From: Paracoccaceae bacterium
GTDB taxonomy: Bacteria; Pseudomonadota; Alphaproteobacteria; Rhodobacterales; Rhodobacteraceae
Assembly (NCBI GenBank): GCA_013003075.1
Contig: JABDLJ010000035.1
Location: forward strand, 1 to 64,000
Direction: 5' to 3'
DNA length: 64,000 nucleotides
Numbering within the stretch: position 1 is the stretch's first letter; the number at the start of each line of letters is the position of its first letter. The notes beneath the pieces were generated by a model. That model did not search any database and was not told the DNA's origin. It saw only the letters and a program-made list of their open reading frames with translations. Both the position numbers and the translations under genes were made by a program. Below, one piece after another: positions 16,843 through 25,038 of this stretch.

Positions 16843-17607
16843 TTATTCGCCGTCCACCGTTGCCACGCGCAGACGGCCGCGGCCCATCTTCTTGGCTGAG
16901 GCGCCCTCGATCGGGCCCAGAAGTTCGGTGAAGTCCTCGCGCAGCCGCGCGATTTGGGACTGCACGACGTTTTCCTCCATCTCGACATCTTCCAGCGCGC
17001 GGCGGATCTCGCGCATCGCGGCATGCGCCTCGGTGATCTTGTCGTTCAGCCGCTCGGTATCGGCGCGGCGATGGGCCAGCATCTCGCGCGCGCGGGCGAT
17101 CTTCTCGTCGGAAAAATGCGTCGCCAGTTCGCGCGACTCGAAGCTCATCTTGGCGGCCATTTCGAGCACTTCGTTCTCCAGCTCGGCCAGTTCGGGATGG
17201 TTTTGCAGGAAGAGATAGCGCTCGCGGATGGCGTCGAACTCGCGCTCAAGCTCGAACGCGCCCGCGCGGTCGGCGGCATGGGCCAGCCAGTAGGCGCGGG
17301 TGATGTCGTCCATGCCGACCTGAAAGTTGCGATGCGAGGTCTCCAGCCGCAGGACCCGCAGGCTGGAGGGCAGATAGACACACAGCACGGTGATCAGGAT
17401 TGTTGCTGAAATCTGGACAATGCGACCTGAAATCCAGATCTGTTCACCGGCAATGTCCACCGGGACGGCGATCCAGGGCATCAGCCCAAGCGCTGCAAGG
17501 ATCGTTGCGACCACCAGCGCAGTTGCCGCGGCAGCCATGATTGCAAGGCCAAGCCCCTGCGCTGCCATGGAAAATCTTGGTACTCGAACAGAATGGTCCG
17601 CTGACAT
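16843..17607 (-). CDS. membrane-anchored coiled-coil protein
   Basis: A 254-residue protein with two hydrophobic segments (about residues 16-40 and 55-80), followed by a long helical, charged region (residues 95-240) rich in E, R and A with heptad-like spacing, for example LENEVLEMAAKMSFESRELATH and REIRRALEDVEMEENVVQSQIARLRED. Similar Rhodobacterales proteins are often labelled DNA repair protein, but I see no nuclease or ATPase motif to support that. ATG 17607 is preceded by GGGGGAG. No function is assigned. Confidence 0.75.
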   Translation of the reverse strand: MSADHSVRVPRFSMAAQGLGLAIMAAAATALVVATILAALGLMPWIAVPVDIAGEQIWISGRIVQISATILITVLCVYLPSSLRVLRLETSHRNFQVGMDDITRAYWLAHAADRAGAFELEREFDAIRERYLFLQNHPELAELENEVLEMAAKMSFESRELATHFSDEKIARAREMLAHRRADTERLNDKITEAHAAMREIRRALEDVEMEENVVQSQIARLREDFTELLGPIEGASAKKMGRGRLRVATVDGE

Positions 17608-17849
17608 TTTGAAACTCCCCCACGAAGTAAAATACCTTGGGCTCAATCATACTCCGTTTGAGCGGAAATCCGCCTCACATTCGTGCGACGCGGGATGCGA
17701 ACACAGCGTTTCGCGCCGGGGGACAACGCCGGGGCGCACCTCACCCTGCGGTCTGTTCGCGACGCCGCCATGTCGCATACCGGTTCGCCGCGCGGCACCG
17801 GCGGGGGGCAGAGTTGGGGCGTGAGGTTCATGATCCGGAGGGCTGGCCG

Positions 17850-19022
17850 ATGCCTGATGCAAACCTGTTTGCTGCGAACCTGTCGGAGGTTCTCAAACCC
17901 GTAGCGGAGGCGCGCGGGCTTCCCAATGCGCATTACGTCTCGGACGAGATGTTCGCCGCCGAGCGCGAGGCGGTCCTCTTCGACACATGGGCGGGACTGA
18001 CGGTGGGCGCGCAGGTGCCCCAGCCCGGCGATGCGATCCCGGTCAGTTTCCTGGGCATGCCGCTGGTGGCGGTGCGCGGGCGCGACGGCCAGGTCCGGGT
18101 CTTTCAGAACACCTGCCGGCACCGGGGCATGATCCTGGTCAGCGAGAAGGGCAAGGTCGGCAACGTGATCCGCTGCCCCTATCATTCGTGGTCCTATGCG
18201 CTGTCGGGCGAGCTGAAGGCGACACCGCATGTCGGCGGGCCGGGGCACAACACCCATGCCGAGATCGACCGCGCCACGCTGGGGCTGGTGGAGATCCGCA
18301 GCCATGTCTGGCGCGACGTGGTATTCGTGAACGTGAACGGCAATGCGCCGGCGTTCGAGGACTACGCCGCCGATGTGATGGCGCGCTGGGCCGAGTTCGA
18401 GCAACCGATCCACCACGGCGGGCCGGAAAGCTCGTTTTCCTTCGATGTGGCGTGCAACTGGAAACTGGCTGTCGAGAATTACTGCGAAAGCTACCATCTG
18501 CCGTGGATCCATCCGGGGCTGAACAGCTATTCGCGGCTGGAGGATCACTATCACATCGAAGAGCCGGGGCATTTTTCTGGACAGGGCACGCGGGTCTACC
18601 GCCCGACGCTGACCACTGACGGGCGCCGGTTTCCCGACCACCAGGGGCTTTCGGACAAGTGGGACGCGGGCGCCGAGTATATCGCGCTTTACCCCAACGT
18701 GCTGTTCGGCGTGCACCGCGATCATTCCTACGCCATCATACTGGAGCCTGCCGCCAAGGACCGGACCATCGAGCATGTCGAGATCTACTATGCGGATCCG
18801 GCGGTGCAAGGCGAGCCGTTCCGCGATATGCGCACAGCGAATGCGAAGATGTGGTACGGGGTCTTCGAAGAAGATGTCTTCGTGGTCGAAGGCATGCAGA
18901 CCGGGCGCATGGGCCGGTATTTCGACGGCGGCAAGTTCTCGCCCGCGATGGACGGGCCGACGCATATGTTTCACCACTGGGTGGCCGAACGGCTGAGCCA
19001 GGTGCAGCTGGCGGCCGAGTAG
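17850..19022 (+). CDS. Rieske non-heme iron oxygenase alpha subunit (glycine betaine monooxygenase-like)
   Basis: A 390-residue Rieske oxygenase. The [2Fe-2S] ligands are in CRHRG (Cys89, His91) and CPYHSW (Cys109, His112). The mononuclear iron site is in NYCESYHLPWIHPG with His216 and His221. The overall length and the single-subunit look fit the GbcA/stachydrine-demethylase/carnitine-oxygenase group acting on quaternary amines. GGAGG lies 9 bases before the ATG. The next large gene encodes a dimethylglycine/sarcosine dehydrogenase-like flavoprotein and then comes the glyoxylate-assimilating BHC operon, so N-demethylation of a betaine is a reasonable guess. No reductase subunit is encoded nearby. 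Confidence 0.85.
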   Translation: MPDANLFAANLSEVLKPVAEARGLPNAHYVSDEMFAAEREAVLFDTWAGLTVGAQVPQPGDAIPVSFLGMPLVAVRGRDGQVRVFQNTCRHRGMILVSEKGKVGNVIRCPYHSWSYALSGELKATPHVGGPGHNTHAEIDRATLGLVEIRSHVWRDVVFVNVNGNAPAFEDYAADVMARWAEFEQPIHHGGPESSFSFDVACNWKLAVENYCESYHLPWIHPGLNSYSRLEDHYHIEEPGHFSGQGTRVYRPTLTTDGRRFPDHQGLSDKWDAGAEYIALYPNVLFGVHRDHSYAIILEPAAKDRTIEHVEIYYADPAVQGEPFRDMRTANAKMWYGVFEEDVFVVEGMQTGRMGRYFDGGKFSPAMDGPTHMFHHWVAERLSQVQLAAE

Positions 19023-19031
19023 CGCTGGGCG

Positions 19032-19262
19032 GTGGCGGATCCAGGCGATCTCGATCCGCGGCTTCTGGCCGCCCATGCGCGCGGCGACGAGGCCGCGCTG
19101 GTCGCGCTTTACACCGCGGCGGCCGATATCCGCGAGGCTGCGGGCGATACCGAAGCGGCCTGTTTCTATCTCACCCACGCCTATGTCTTTGCGCTGCACC
19201 TGGGCCATCCCGAAACCGCTCGCTTGCATGGCCGGCTGGTGGCTTACGGGCGCGAGGAGTAA
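19032..19262 (+). CDS. small helical protein of unknown function
   Basis: A 76-residue protein beginning with GTG at 19032, ten bases after the oxygenase stop. The sequence (DPRLLAAHARGDEAALVALY, then TEAACFYLTHAYVFALHLGH) looks like one to two TPR-type helix pairs. It is almost certainly co-transcribed with the Rieske oxygenase and may aid its assembly or partner binding, but no function is known to me. Confidence 0.6.
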   Translation: MADPGDLDPRLLAAHARGDEAALVALYTAAADIREAAGDTEAACFYLTHAYVFALHLGHPETARLHGRLVAYGREE

Positions 19263-19269
19263 GCTTTGA

Positions 19270-19302
19270 TGCCTCCGGCGGCGATATTTGAAACACTTGG
19301 AC
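19270..19302 (+). repeat. intergenic repeat, left arm of a 33-bp inverted repeat
   Basis: Starts ATGCCTCCGGCGGCGATATT and ends ACACTTGGA. It is the exact reverse complement of 21789-21821, so identical copies in opposite orientation flank the DMGDH-like gene. It belongs to the GCCTCCGGCGG-type dispersed repeats common between genes in Rhodobacteraceae. Confidence 0.9.
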
Positions 19303-19342
19303 GGGGCTGGGCGGCGCCCGGAAAGAAAGGGCGGTGCGGGCG

Positions 19343-21757
19343 ATGAAATCAGCGGCGCAGGTCGTGGTGATCGGGGGCGGGGTCGTCGGCTGCTCGGTTT
19401 TGTATCATCTGACCAAGCTCGGCTGGCGCGATGTGCTGCTGATCGAGCGCTCGGAGTTGACGAGCGGGTCCACATGGCATGCGGCGGGCGGGTTTCACAC
19501 GCTGAATGGCGACACCAACATGGCGGCGCTTCAGGGCTATACGATCAGGCTGTACCGCGAGCTGGAAGAGATCACCGGCATGTCTTGCGGGCTGCATCAC
19601 GTGGGCGGGATCACCCTGGCAGACAGCCCCGAGCGGCTGGACATGCTGAAGGCCGAGCGGGCCAAGCATCGCTACATGGGTCTGGAGACCGAGATCCTGA
19701 CGCCTCAGGAGATCAAGGCGCGCGCCGAGCTGGTGAATGTCGAAGGGGTTCTGGGCGGGCTTTATGATCCGCTGGACGGACATCTCGATCCGTCGGGCAC
19801 CACGCATGCCTATGCGCGCGCGGCGAAGATGGGCGGGGCGCAGATCGTCACGCAGTGCCGGGTGCTTGAGACCAACCCGCGCAGCGACGGCAGCTGGGAC
19901 GTTGTGACCGAGCACGGCACGGTGCATGCCGAGCACGTGGTCAATGCCGCCGGGCTTTGGGCGCGCGAGGTGGCGACGATGGCGGGCGTCTACCTGCCGC
20001 TGGTGCCGATGGCGCATCAGTATATCGTCACCGGCGACATACCCCAGATTTATGAGCGCGGCGCGGAGTTTCCGCACGTGATGGACCCCGGCGGCGAAAG
20101 TTACCTGCGGCAGGAGGGGCGCGGGCTATGCATCGGGTTCTACGAGCAGAAATGCGAGCCCTGGGCGGTGGACGGCACGCCGTGGGATTTCGGCCATGCG
20201 CTTTTGAACGATGCCTTCGAGAAGATCGAGGACAGTGTGGCCTTTGCCTACCGGCGCTTTCCGGTGCTGGAGCGGGCCGGGGTGAAATCGGTGATCCACG
20301 GGCCCTTCACCTTCGCCCCGGACGGCAACCCGCTGGTCGGGCCGGTACCGGGCTTGCGCAACTACTGGTCGGCCTGTGCGGTGATGGCGGGGTTTTCGCA
20401 AGGCGGCGGCGTTGGGCTGACGCTGGCGCAGTGGATGGTGGAGGGGATGCCGGACCGCGACGTGATGGCGATGGACGTGGCGCGGTTCGGGCGCTGGACC
20501 ACGCCGGGCTATACCGTGCCGAAGGTGATCGAGAACTACCAGCGCCGCTTTTCGGTAAGCTATCCCAACGAGGAACTGCCCGCCGCGCGGCCCGCGCGCA
20601 CCACGCCGATGTATCAGGTTTGGGATCGCATGGGCGCGGTCTGGGGCGCGCAGTTCGGGCTGGAAGTGGTCAACTATTTCGCCCGGCCAAGCGCGCCGCG
20701 TTACGAGACGCCGAGCTTTCGGCGCTCTGATGCCTGGGAGCAGGTGGCGGCCGAGGTGCGCGCGGTGCGCGGCGGTGTGGCGATCAACGAGGTGCACAAC
20801 TTTTCGAAGTTCGCCGTCATCGGGGCCGGCGCGCGGGGCTGGCTCGATCGGATCATGGCGGGGCGCATCCCCGGGCCCGCGCGCCTGGCGCTGACGCCGA
20901 TGCTGGCGCCCTCGGGCCGGATCATCGGCGATTTCACGGTGTCCTGCCTCGAAGAGGGGCGCTTTCAGCTGACGGCGAGCTATGGCGCGCAGGACTATCA
21001 TATGCGCTGGTTTGAGCAGCATCCTGAGCCAAAGGTCCAAGTCGAGAACGTCTCGGATCGGCGCACCGGGTTCCAGATCGCCGGGCCGCAGGCGCGGGCG
21101 CTTCTGGAGCGGGTCACGCGCGACGACGTCTCGGCCGATGCGTTCCGGTTTCTCGATGTAAGACAAATGACCATCGGCATGGCGCCGTGCGTGGTGCAGC
21201 GGATCAGCTATACCGGCGATCTGGGCTTTGAGATCTACACCGATCCGATGTGGCAGCGGCATCTTTTCGATACGCTCTGGGCGGCCGGGCAGGATCTGGG
21301 GCTAACCCCGTTCGGCATGCGCGCGATGATGAGCCTGCGGCTGGACAAGTTCTTCGGCTCGTGGCTGCGCGAGTACTCGCCAGACTACACCTCTGCCGAG
21401 ACCGGGCTCGACCGGTTCATCGATTGGCACAAGCCGGCCGAGTTCATCGGCCGGGCGGCAGCCGAGGCCGAGCGCGCGGCGGGGCCGGCGCGACGGCTTT
21501 GTGCGTTCGAGGTGGATGCGGCGGACGCCGATGTGGTCGCCTATGAGCCGGTCTGGATCGACGGCGCGGTCGAGGGGTTTTGCACCTCGGGCGGCTATTC
21601 GCACCATGCCGGGCGATCGATCGCGCTGGCGATGATCCCGGCCGAGATGGTGCGCACGGGGCTCGCCGCCGAGATCGAGATCCTAGGCGAGATGCGGCCC
21701 GCGCGGCTGATCACGACGCCGCTTTTCGATGCGGACGGGGCGCGGATGCGCGGCTGA
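19343..21757 (+). CDS. FAD-dependent dimethylglycine/sarcosine dehydrogenase-like protein
   Basis: An 804-residue two-part flavoenzyme. Residues 1-380 form a DAO-type FAD domain (VVVIGGGVVGCSVLYHLTK). SGSTWHAAGGF near residue 50 contains the His that carries covalent FAD in dimethylglycine and sarcosine dehydrogenases. Residues about 430-790 form the GcvT/aminomethyltransferase fold (MTIGMAPCVVQRISYTGDLGFEIY, then GMRAMMSLRLDKFFGSW) that binds tetrahydrofolate and takes up the released one-carbon unit. The expected reaction is oxidative N-demethylation yielding sarcosine or glycine. ATG 19343 was preferred over GTG 19334 for its spacing from AAAGG. Convergent with bhcR. Confidence 0.87.
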   Translation: MKSAAQVVVIGGGVVGCSVLYHLTKLGWRDVLLIERSELTSGSTWHAAGGFHTLNGDTNMAALQGYTIRLYRELEEITGMSCGLHHVGGITLADSPERLDMLKAERAKHRYMGLETEILTPQEIKARAELVNVEGVLGGLYDPLDGHLDPSGTTHAYARAAKMGGAQIVTQCRVLETNPRSDGSWDVVTEHGTVHAEHVVNAAGLWAREVATMAGVYLPLVPMAHQYIVTGDIPQIYERGAEFPHVMDPGGESYLRQEGRGLCIGFYEQKCEPWAVDGTPWDFGHALLNDAFEKIEDSVAFAYRRFPVLERAGVKSVIHGPFTFAPDGNPLVGPVPGLRNYWSACAVMAGFSQGGGVGLTLAQWMVEGMPDRDVMAMDVARFGRWTTPGYTVPKVIENYQRRFSVSYPNEELPAARPARTTPMYQVWDRMGAVWGAQFGLEVVNYFARPSAPRYETPSFRRSDAWEQVAAEVRAVRGGVAINEVHNFSKFAVIGAGARGWLDRIMAGRIPGPARLALTPMLAPSGRIIGDFTVSCLEEGRFQLTASYGAQDYHMRWFEQHPEPKVQVENVSDRRTGFQIAGPQARALLERVTRDDVSADAFRFLDVRQMTIGMAPCVVQRISYTGDLGFEIYTDPMWQRHLFDTLWAAGQDLGLTPFGMRAMMSLRLDKFFGSWLREYSPDYTSAETGLDRFIDWHKPAEFIGRAAAEAERAAGPARRLCAFEVDAADADVVAYEPVWIDGAVEGFCTSGGYSHHAGRSIALAMIPAEMVRTGLAAEIEILGEMRPARLITTPLFDADGARMRG

Positions 21758-21788
21758 GCGCGCAATGTCGTTGCTGGGCTCGCTGATC

Positions 21789-21821
21789 TCCAAGTGTTTC
21801 AAATATCGCCGCCGGAGGCAT
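21789..21821 (-). repeat. intergenic repeat, right arm of the 33-bp inverted repeat
   Basis: Perfect reverse complement of 19270-19302 over all 33 bases, ending at the same base on both sides. It begins 31 bases after the DMGDH-like stop codon. Confidence 0.9.
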
Positions 21822-21851
21822 GAAATTTTTTTGCCTCCGGCGGAGGTATTT
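21801..21851. terminator. hairpin made by two head-to-head repeat copies
   Basis: CCGCCGGAGGCA (21809-21820) pairs perfectly with TGCCTCCGGCGG (21832-21843) around an 11-base T-rich loop; outer AAATA/TATTT extends the stem. It lies between the convergent DMGDH-like gene and bhcR and probably ends both transcripts. Confidence 0.6.
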
Positions 21852-21864
21852 CGGGCCAGGTGAA
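21833..21864 (+). repeat. intergenic repeat copy
   Basis: Starts GCCTCCGGCGGAGGTATTTC and ends GGCCAGGTGAA. It differs at a single base from the 32-base copy at 26255-26286. It ends two bases before the bhcR stop codon. Confidence 0.85.
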
Positions 21865-21865
21865 A

Positions 21866-22669
21866 CTAGCGGGCGCCAAGCTGACCCGAGAGCGTCTTTG
21901 CGGCGTCGACGACGTGGCCGGCAAATTCCCCGACCCTGTCGGCGCTTACCCGGCTGACCGGCCCCGAGATCGAGATGCCGGCGACCGCTTCGCCAAGCGC
22001 GTTGAAGATCGGGGCGGCGACGCAGCGCATGCCGGCGGTGCGTTCTTCGTCGTCGATCGCGTAGCCGCGGGCACGGGTCTTGGCCAGATCGGTCATCAGC
22101 GAGGCCTGCTGGGTGTGGGTCCGCGGGGTGAAGCCTTCAAGCTGCTGGCTGGTCATCCGGCGCACCCGGTCATGGCCGAACTGCGCCAAAAGCGCCTTGC
22201 CGATCCCCGAGGCGTGCATCGGCGAAAGCGTGCCGGGCGGAAAGAAGGCGCGGATCGAGGCGTGGGTCTCGATCTGGCTGACAAAGAGCACATGATCGCC
22301 GCTTTCCACGCCCAGGTTGGCGGTCTCGCCGGTGGCTTCCATCAGGCTGCGCATCACCGGGCGGGCCCGCTCTGCCAGGTTGGTGCGGCGCAAGAAGGCC
22401 GAGCCGATGCGGTAGGCGCCGGGGCCCACCGCCCAGACCTGGCCGACCGGGTCCAGCTCGACGATGGCGCGCGCCTCCAGCGTGGTCAGCACCCGGTAGG
22501 CGGTGGCCGGCGACTGGCCAAGATCGGAGGCGAGCTCTGTCAGGGTCATGCCGCCCGAGCGCGCCAGCCCGTCCAGGATCATCATGGCGCGGTCGAGCGA
22601 CTGGATGGTGTTCTGCTCGGTCTTGTCGTGGAACGCGCGAGGGCGTCCGCGGGGTTTTCTATCGGCCAA
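21866..22669 (-). CDS. bhcR: IclR-family regulator of the beta-hydroxyaspartate cycle
   Basis: A 267-residue IclR protein. Residues about 20-85 form the winged helix (NTIQSLDRAMMILDGLARSG, then TAYRVLTTLEA) and residues 95-260 the effector domain (ASGIGKALLAQFG, DDEERTAGMRCVAAPIF). It is divergent from bhcA, exactly as in Paracoccus denitrificans, where BhcR activates the bhc genes and responds to glyoxylate. The start is a TTG at 22669 with AGGAG seven bases upstream; no ATG is available nearby. Confidence 0.92.
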   Translation of the reverse strand: MADRKPRGRPRAFHDKTEQNTIQSLDRAMMILDGLARSGGMTLTELASDLGQSPATAYRVLTTLEARAIVELDPVGQVWAVGPGAYRIGSAFLRRTNLAERARPVMRSLMEATGETANLGVESGDHVLFVSQIETHASIRAFFPPGTLSPMHASGIGKALLAQFGHDRVRRMTSQQLEGFTPRTHTQQASLMTDLAKTRARGYAIDDEERTAGMRCVAAPIFNALGEAVAGISISGPVSRVSADRVGEFAGHVVDAAKTLSGQLGAR

Positions 22670-22863
22670 AAGGGCGCTCCTACTCGCGATTCGTGGAATT
22701 TATTTGCGATATGAAAATTTATTTTACAAGATGAAAAATGTAACATACTGAAAATAAACAAGTAAGTGCATTTTTCACTCTTAGAAAAATAATTTCAAAA
22801 AAATTGTCTTGGGCGAGGGGGCGCTCTAGTTACTGCGTCAGTGCTTTTTGGAGGAGCAAGCCG
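22670..22863. promoter_or_regulatory. bhcR-bhcA divergent control region
   Basis: A 194-base AT-rich island in otherwise GC-rich DNA. It contains loose direct repeats spaced about 17-20 bases apart: TGAAAAT or TGAAAAA at 22712, 22732 and 22749, and ATTTATTT at 22698 and 22717. This two-helical-turn spacing fits several regulator dimers stacked on one face. The bhcA ribosome binding site GGAGGAG closes the region. BhcR binding here is inferred from gene order. Confidence 0.65.
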
Positions 22864-24054
22864 ATGTCCATGCAAAACCCTGTTTTCATTCCCGGGCCGA
22901 CCAATATGCCCGAGGTCTTGCGCAAGGCGGTTGATATGCCGACGCTCGATCATCGGTCGTCCACTTTCGCGACGATCCTCAATCCGGCGCTTGCAGGTGT
23001 CGCCAAGGTGCTGAAGACAGAGGCAGGCAAGATCTTCGTCTTCCCCTCGACCGGAACCGGCGGCTGGGAGACCGCGATCACCAACACGCTGTCGCCCGGC
23101 GACAAGATCCTGGTGGCGCGCAACGGCATGTTCTCGCATCGCTGGATCGACATGTGCCAGCGCCACGGGCTGGACGTTCAGGTGATCGAGACGCCCTGGG
23201 GCGAAGGCCTTCCGGCGGATCTCTACGAAGAGGCGCTGCGCGCCGATAGCGGCCACCAGATCAAGGCGGTTCTGGCCACCCATAACGAAACCGCGACCGG
23301 CGTTGTGTCGGACATTGCGGCGGTCCGCGGCGCGATCGATGCGGCCGGCCACCCGGCGCTGTTTCTTGTCGATGGCGTGTCGTCGATCGGCTCGATGGAT
23401 TTCCGGATGGATGCGTGGGGCGTCGATATCGCCGTCACCGGATCCCAGAAGGGCTTCATGCTGCCTGCCGGCCTTGCGATCGTCGGCGTCTCACCGAAAG
23501 CCCATGCCGCGATGGACGCGGCCAAGCTGCATCGGACGTTCTTCGATCTGCGCGACATGGAGAAAGGCTATTTGGTCAATGGCTTTCCCTATACGCCGCC
23601 GGTCGGGCTGCTGAACGGTCTTTCGATGGCCTGCGACATGCTGCTGGACGAGGGGCTGGAGAACGTCTTCGCCCGTCACCGCCGCATTGCAGATGGCGTG
23701 CGCGCCGCAGTGGGCGCCTGGGGGCTGAAGCTTTGCGCGAAAAAGCCGGAATGGGCGTCGGACACGGTCTCGGCGATCCGCACGCCGGAGGGGTTCAACG
23801 CCACGGACATTGTCACGCATGCCGCCGATCAGTACGGTATGGCCTTCGGTGTCGGCCTGGGCGAAGTGGCCGGCAAGGTGTTCCGCATCGGCCATCTGGG
23901 CCAGTTGTCGGACGCGCTGGCGCTGTCGGGGCTGGCGACGGTCGAGATGGCGATGGCCGATCTGGGCCTCAATATCGAGCTTGGCTCGGGCGTGGCGGCC
24001 GCGCAGGCGGTCTATCGTCACGGGAAGAACGGCGCCAAGAAGGCAGCAGCGTGA
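22864..24054 (+). CDS. bhcA: L-aspartate:glyoxylate aminotransferase
   Basis: A 396-residue class V PLP aminotransferase. It transfers the amino group of aspartate to glyoxylate, giving glycine and oxaloacetate, the entry step of the beta-hydroxyaspartate cycle. Visible are the substrate-loop start FIPGPTNMPEVLRKA, the PLP phosphate region STGTGGWE, the aspartate of FLVDGVSSIGS and the Schiff-base Lys196 in GSQKGFML. ATG 22864 follows GGAGGAGCAAGCCG. First gene of bhcABCD; its stop overlaps an upstream alternative start of bhcB. Confidence 0.95.
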   Translation: MSMQNPVFIPGPTNMPEVLRKAVDMPTLDHRSSTFATILNPALAGVAKVLKTEAGKIFVFPSTGTGGWETAITNTLSPGDKILVARNGMFSHRWIDMCQRHGLDVQVIETPWGEGLPADLYEEALRADSGHQIKAVLATHNETATGVVSDIAAVRGAIDAAGHPALFLVDGVSSIGSMDFRMDAWGVDIAVTGSQKGFMLPAGLAIVGVSPKAHAAMDAAKLHRTFFDLRDMEKGYLVNGFPYTPPVGLLNGLSMACDMLLDEGLENVFARHRRIADGVRAAVGAWGLKLCAKKPEWASDTVSAIRTPEGFNATDIVTHAADQYGMAFGVGLGEVAGKVFRIGHLGQLSDALALSGLATVEMAMADLGLNIELGSGVAAAQAVYRHGKNGAKKAAA

Positions 24055-24071
24055 TGAAGGACGAGGCAAAC

Positions 24072-25022
24072 ATGTATATTCCCACTTTCGACGACGTCGT
24101 GGCCGCGCATGAGCGGATCAAACCCTATATCCACCGCACTCCGGTTCTGACGTCGAGCTACTTCAACGACCTTGTCGGCGCCGAGTTGATCTTCAAGTGC
24201 GAGAACTTTCAAAAGGCCGGCGCGTTCAAGGTGCGCGGGGCGTCGAACGCGGTCTTCGGGCTGTCCGACGAGCAGGCCAGGAACGGTGTGGCGACGCACT
24301 CATCCGGCAACCACGCGCTTTCGCTGTCTTTCGCGGCCGGCCGGCGGGGCATTCCCTGCCACGTGGTGATGCCGCGGACCGCGCCGCAGGCCAAGAAGGA
24401 CGCCGTGCGCGGCTATGGCGGGATCATCACCGAGTGCGAGCCTTCGACCACGAGCCGCGAAGAGACCTTCGCCAAGGTGCAGGCCGAGACCGGCGCCGAG
24501 TTCGTGCATCCCTACAACGATCCGCGCGTGATCGCAGGGCAAGGCACCTGCAGCCGCGAGTTCATGGAGCAGACCGGCGGGGTCGATATCATGGTGGCGC
24601 CGATCGGCGGCGGCGGCATGATTTCAGGCACGTGCCTGACCTTGTCGAATATCGCGCCAGAGACGAAAATCATCGCCGCGGAGCCAGAGCAGGCCGACGA
24701 TGCCTATCGCAGCTTCAACGCCGGCCATATCATCGCCGACGATGCGCCAAATACCGTCGCCGATGGTCTGAAGGTGCCGCTGAAAGAGTTGACGTGGCAT
24801 TTCGTGTCGAACCACGTCACCGACATTCTGACAGCAAGCGAGGAAGAGATCATCGCGGCCATGAAACTGACCTGGCAGCGCATGAAGATCGTGATGGAGG
24901 CAAGCTGCGCCGTGCCGCTAGCGGTCATTCTCAAGAACAAGGAAAAATTCGCCGGCAAGCGCGTCGGCGTCATCATCACCGGCGGCAATGTCGATCTCGA
25001 CACGCTGCCTTGGATCAAGTGA
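24072..25022 (+). CDS. bhcB: beta-hydroxyaspartate dehydratase
   Basis: A 316-residue fold-type II PLP enzyme of the serine racemase/threonine dehydratase group. In the BHC it dehydrates (2R,3S)-beta-hydroxyaspartate to iminosuccinate. The PLP lysine is Lys53 in GAFKVRGASNA; the substrate loop is THSSGNHALS and the phosphate-binding Gly loop is GGGGMISG. I chose the ATG at 24072 because AAGGACGAGG precedes it and MYIPTF is the usual N-terminus. An in-frame ATG at 24054 overlaps the bhcA stop (TGATG) and is the alternative. Confidence 0.95.
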   Translation: MYIPTFDDVVAAHERIKPYIHRTPVLTSSYFNDLVGAELIFKCENFQKAGAFKVRGASNAVFGLSDEQARNGVATHSSGNHALSLSFAAGRRGIPCHVVMPRTAPQAKKDAVRGYGGIITECEPSTTSREETFAKVQAETGAEFVHPYNDPRVIAGQGTCSREFMEQTGGVDIMVAPIGGGGMISGTCLTLSNIAPETKIIAAEPEQADDAYRSFNAGHIIADDAPNTVADGLKVPLKELTWHFVSNHVTDILTASEEEIIAAMKLTWQRMKIVMEASCAVPLAVILKNKEKFAGKRVGVIITGGNVDLDTLPWIK

Positions 25023-25038
25023 CCGGAGGAAGACAGAC

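Noticed and set aside
16843..17607. The common label DNA repair protein for this gene family
   Set aside because: The sequence shows only two membrane segments and a coiled coil, with no nuclease, helicase or ATPase motif.
17659..17677. Operator-like palindrome TGAGCGGA/TCCGCCTCA upstream of the Rieske oxygenase
   Set aside because: One arm has an extra base and no regulator gene is adjacent, so it is not more than background in GC-rich DNA.
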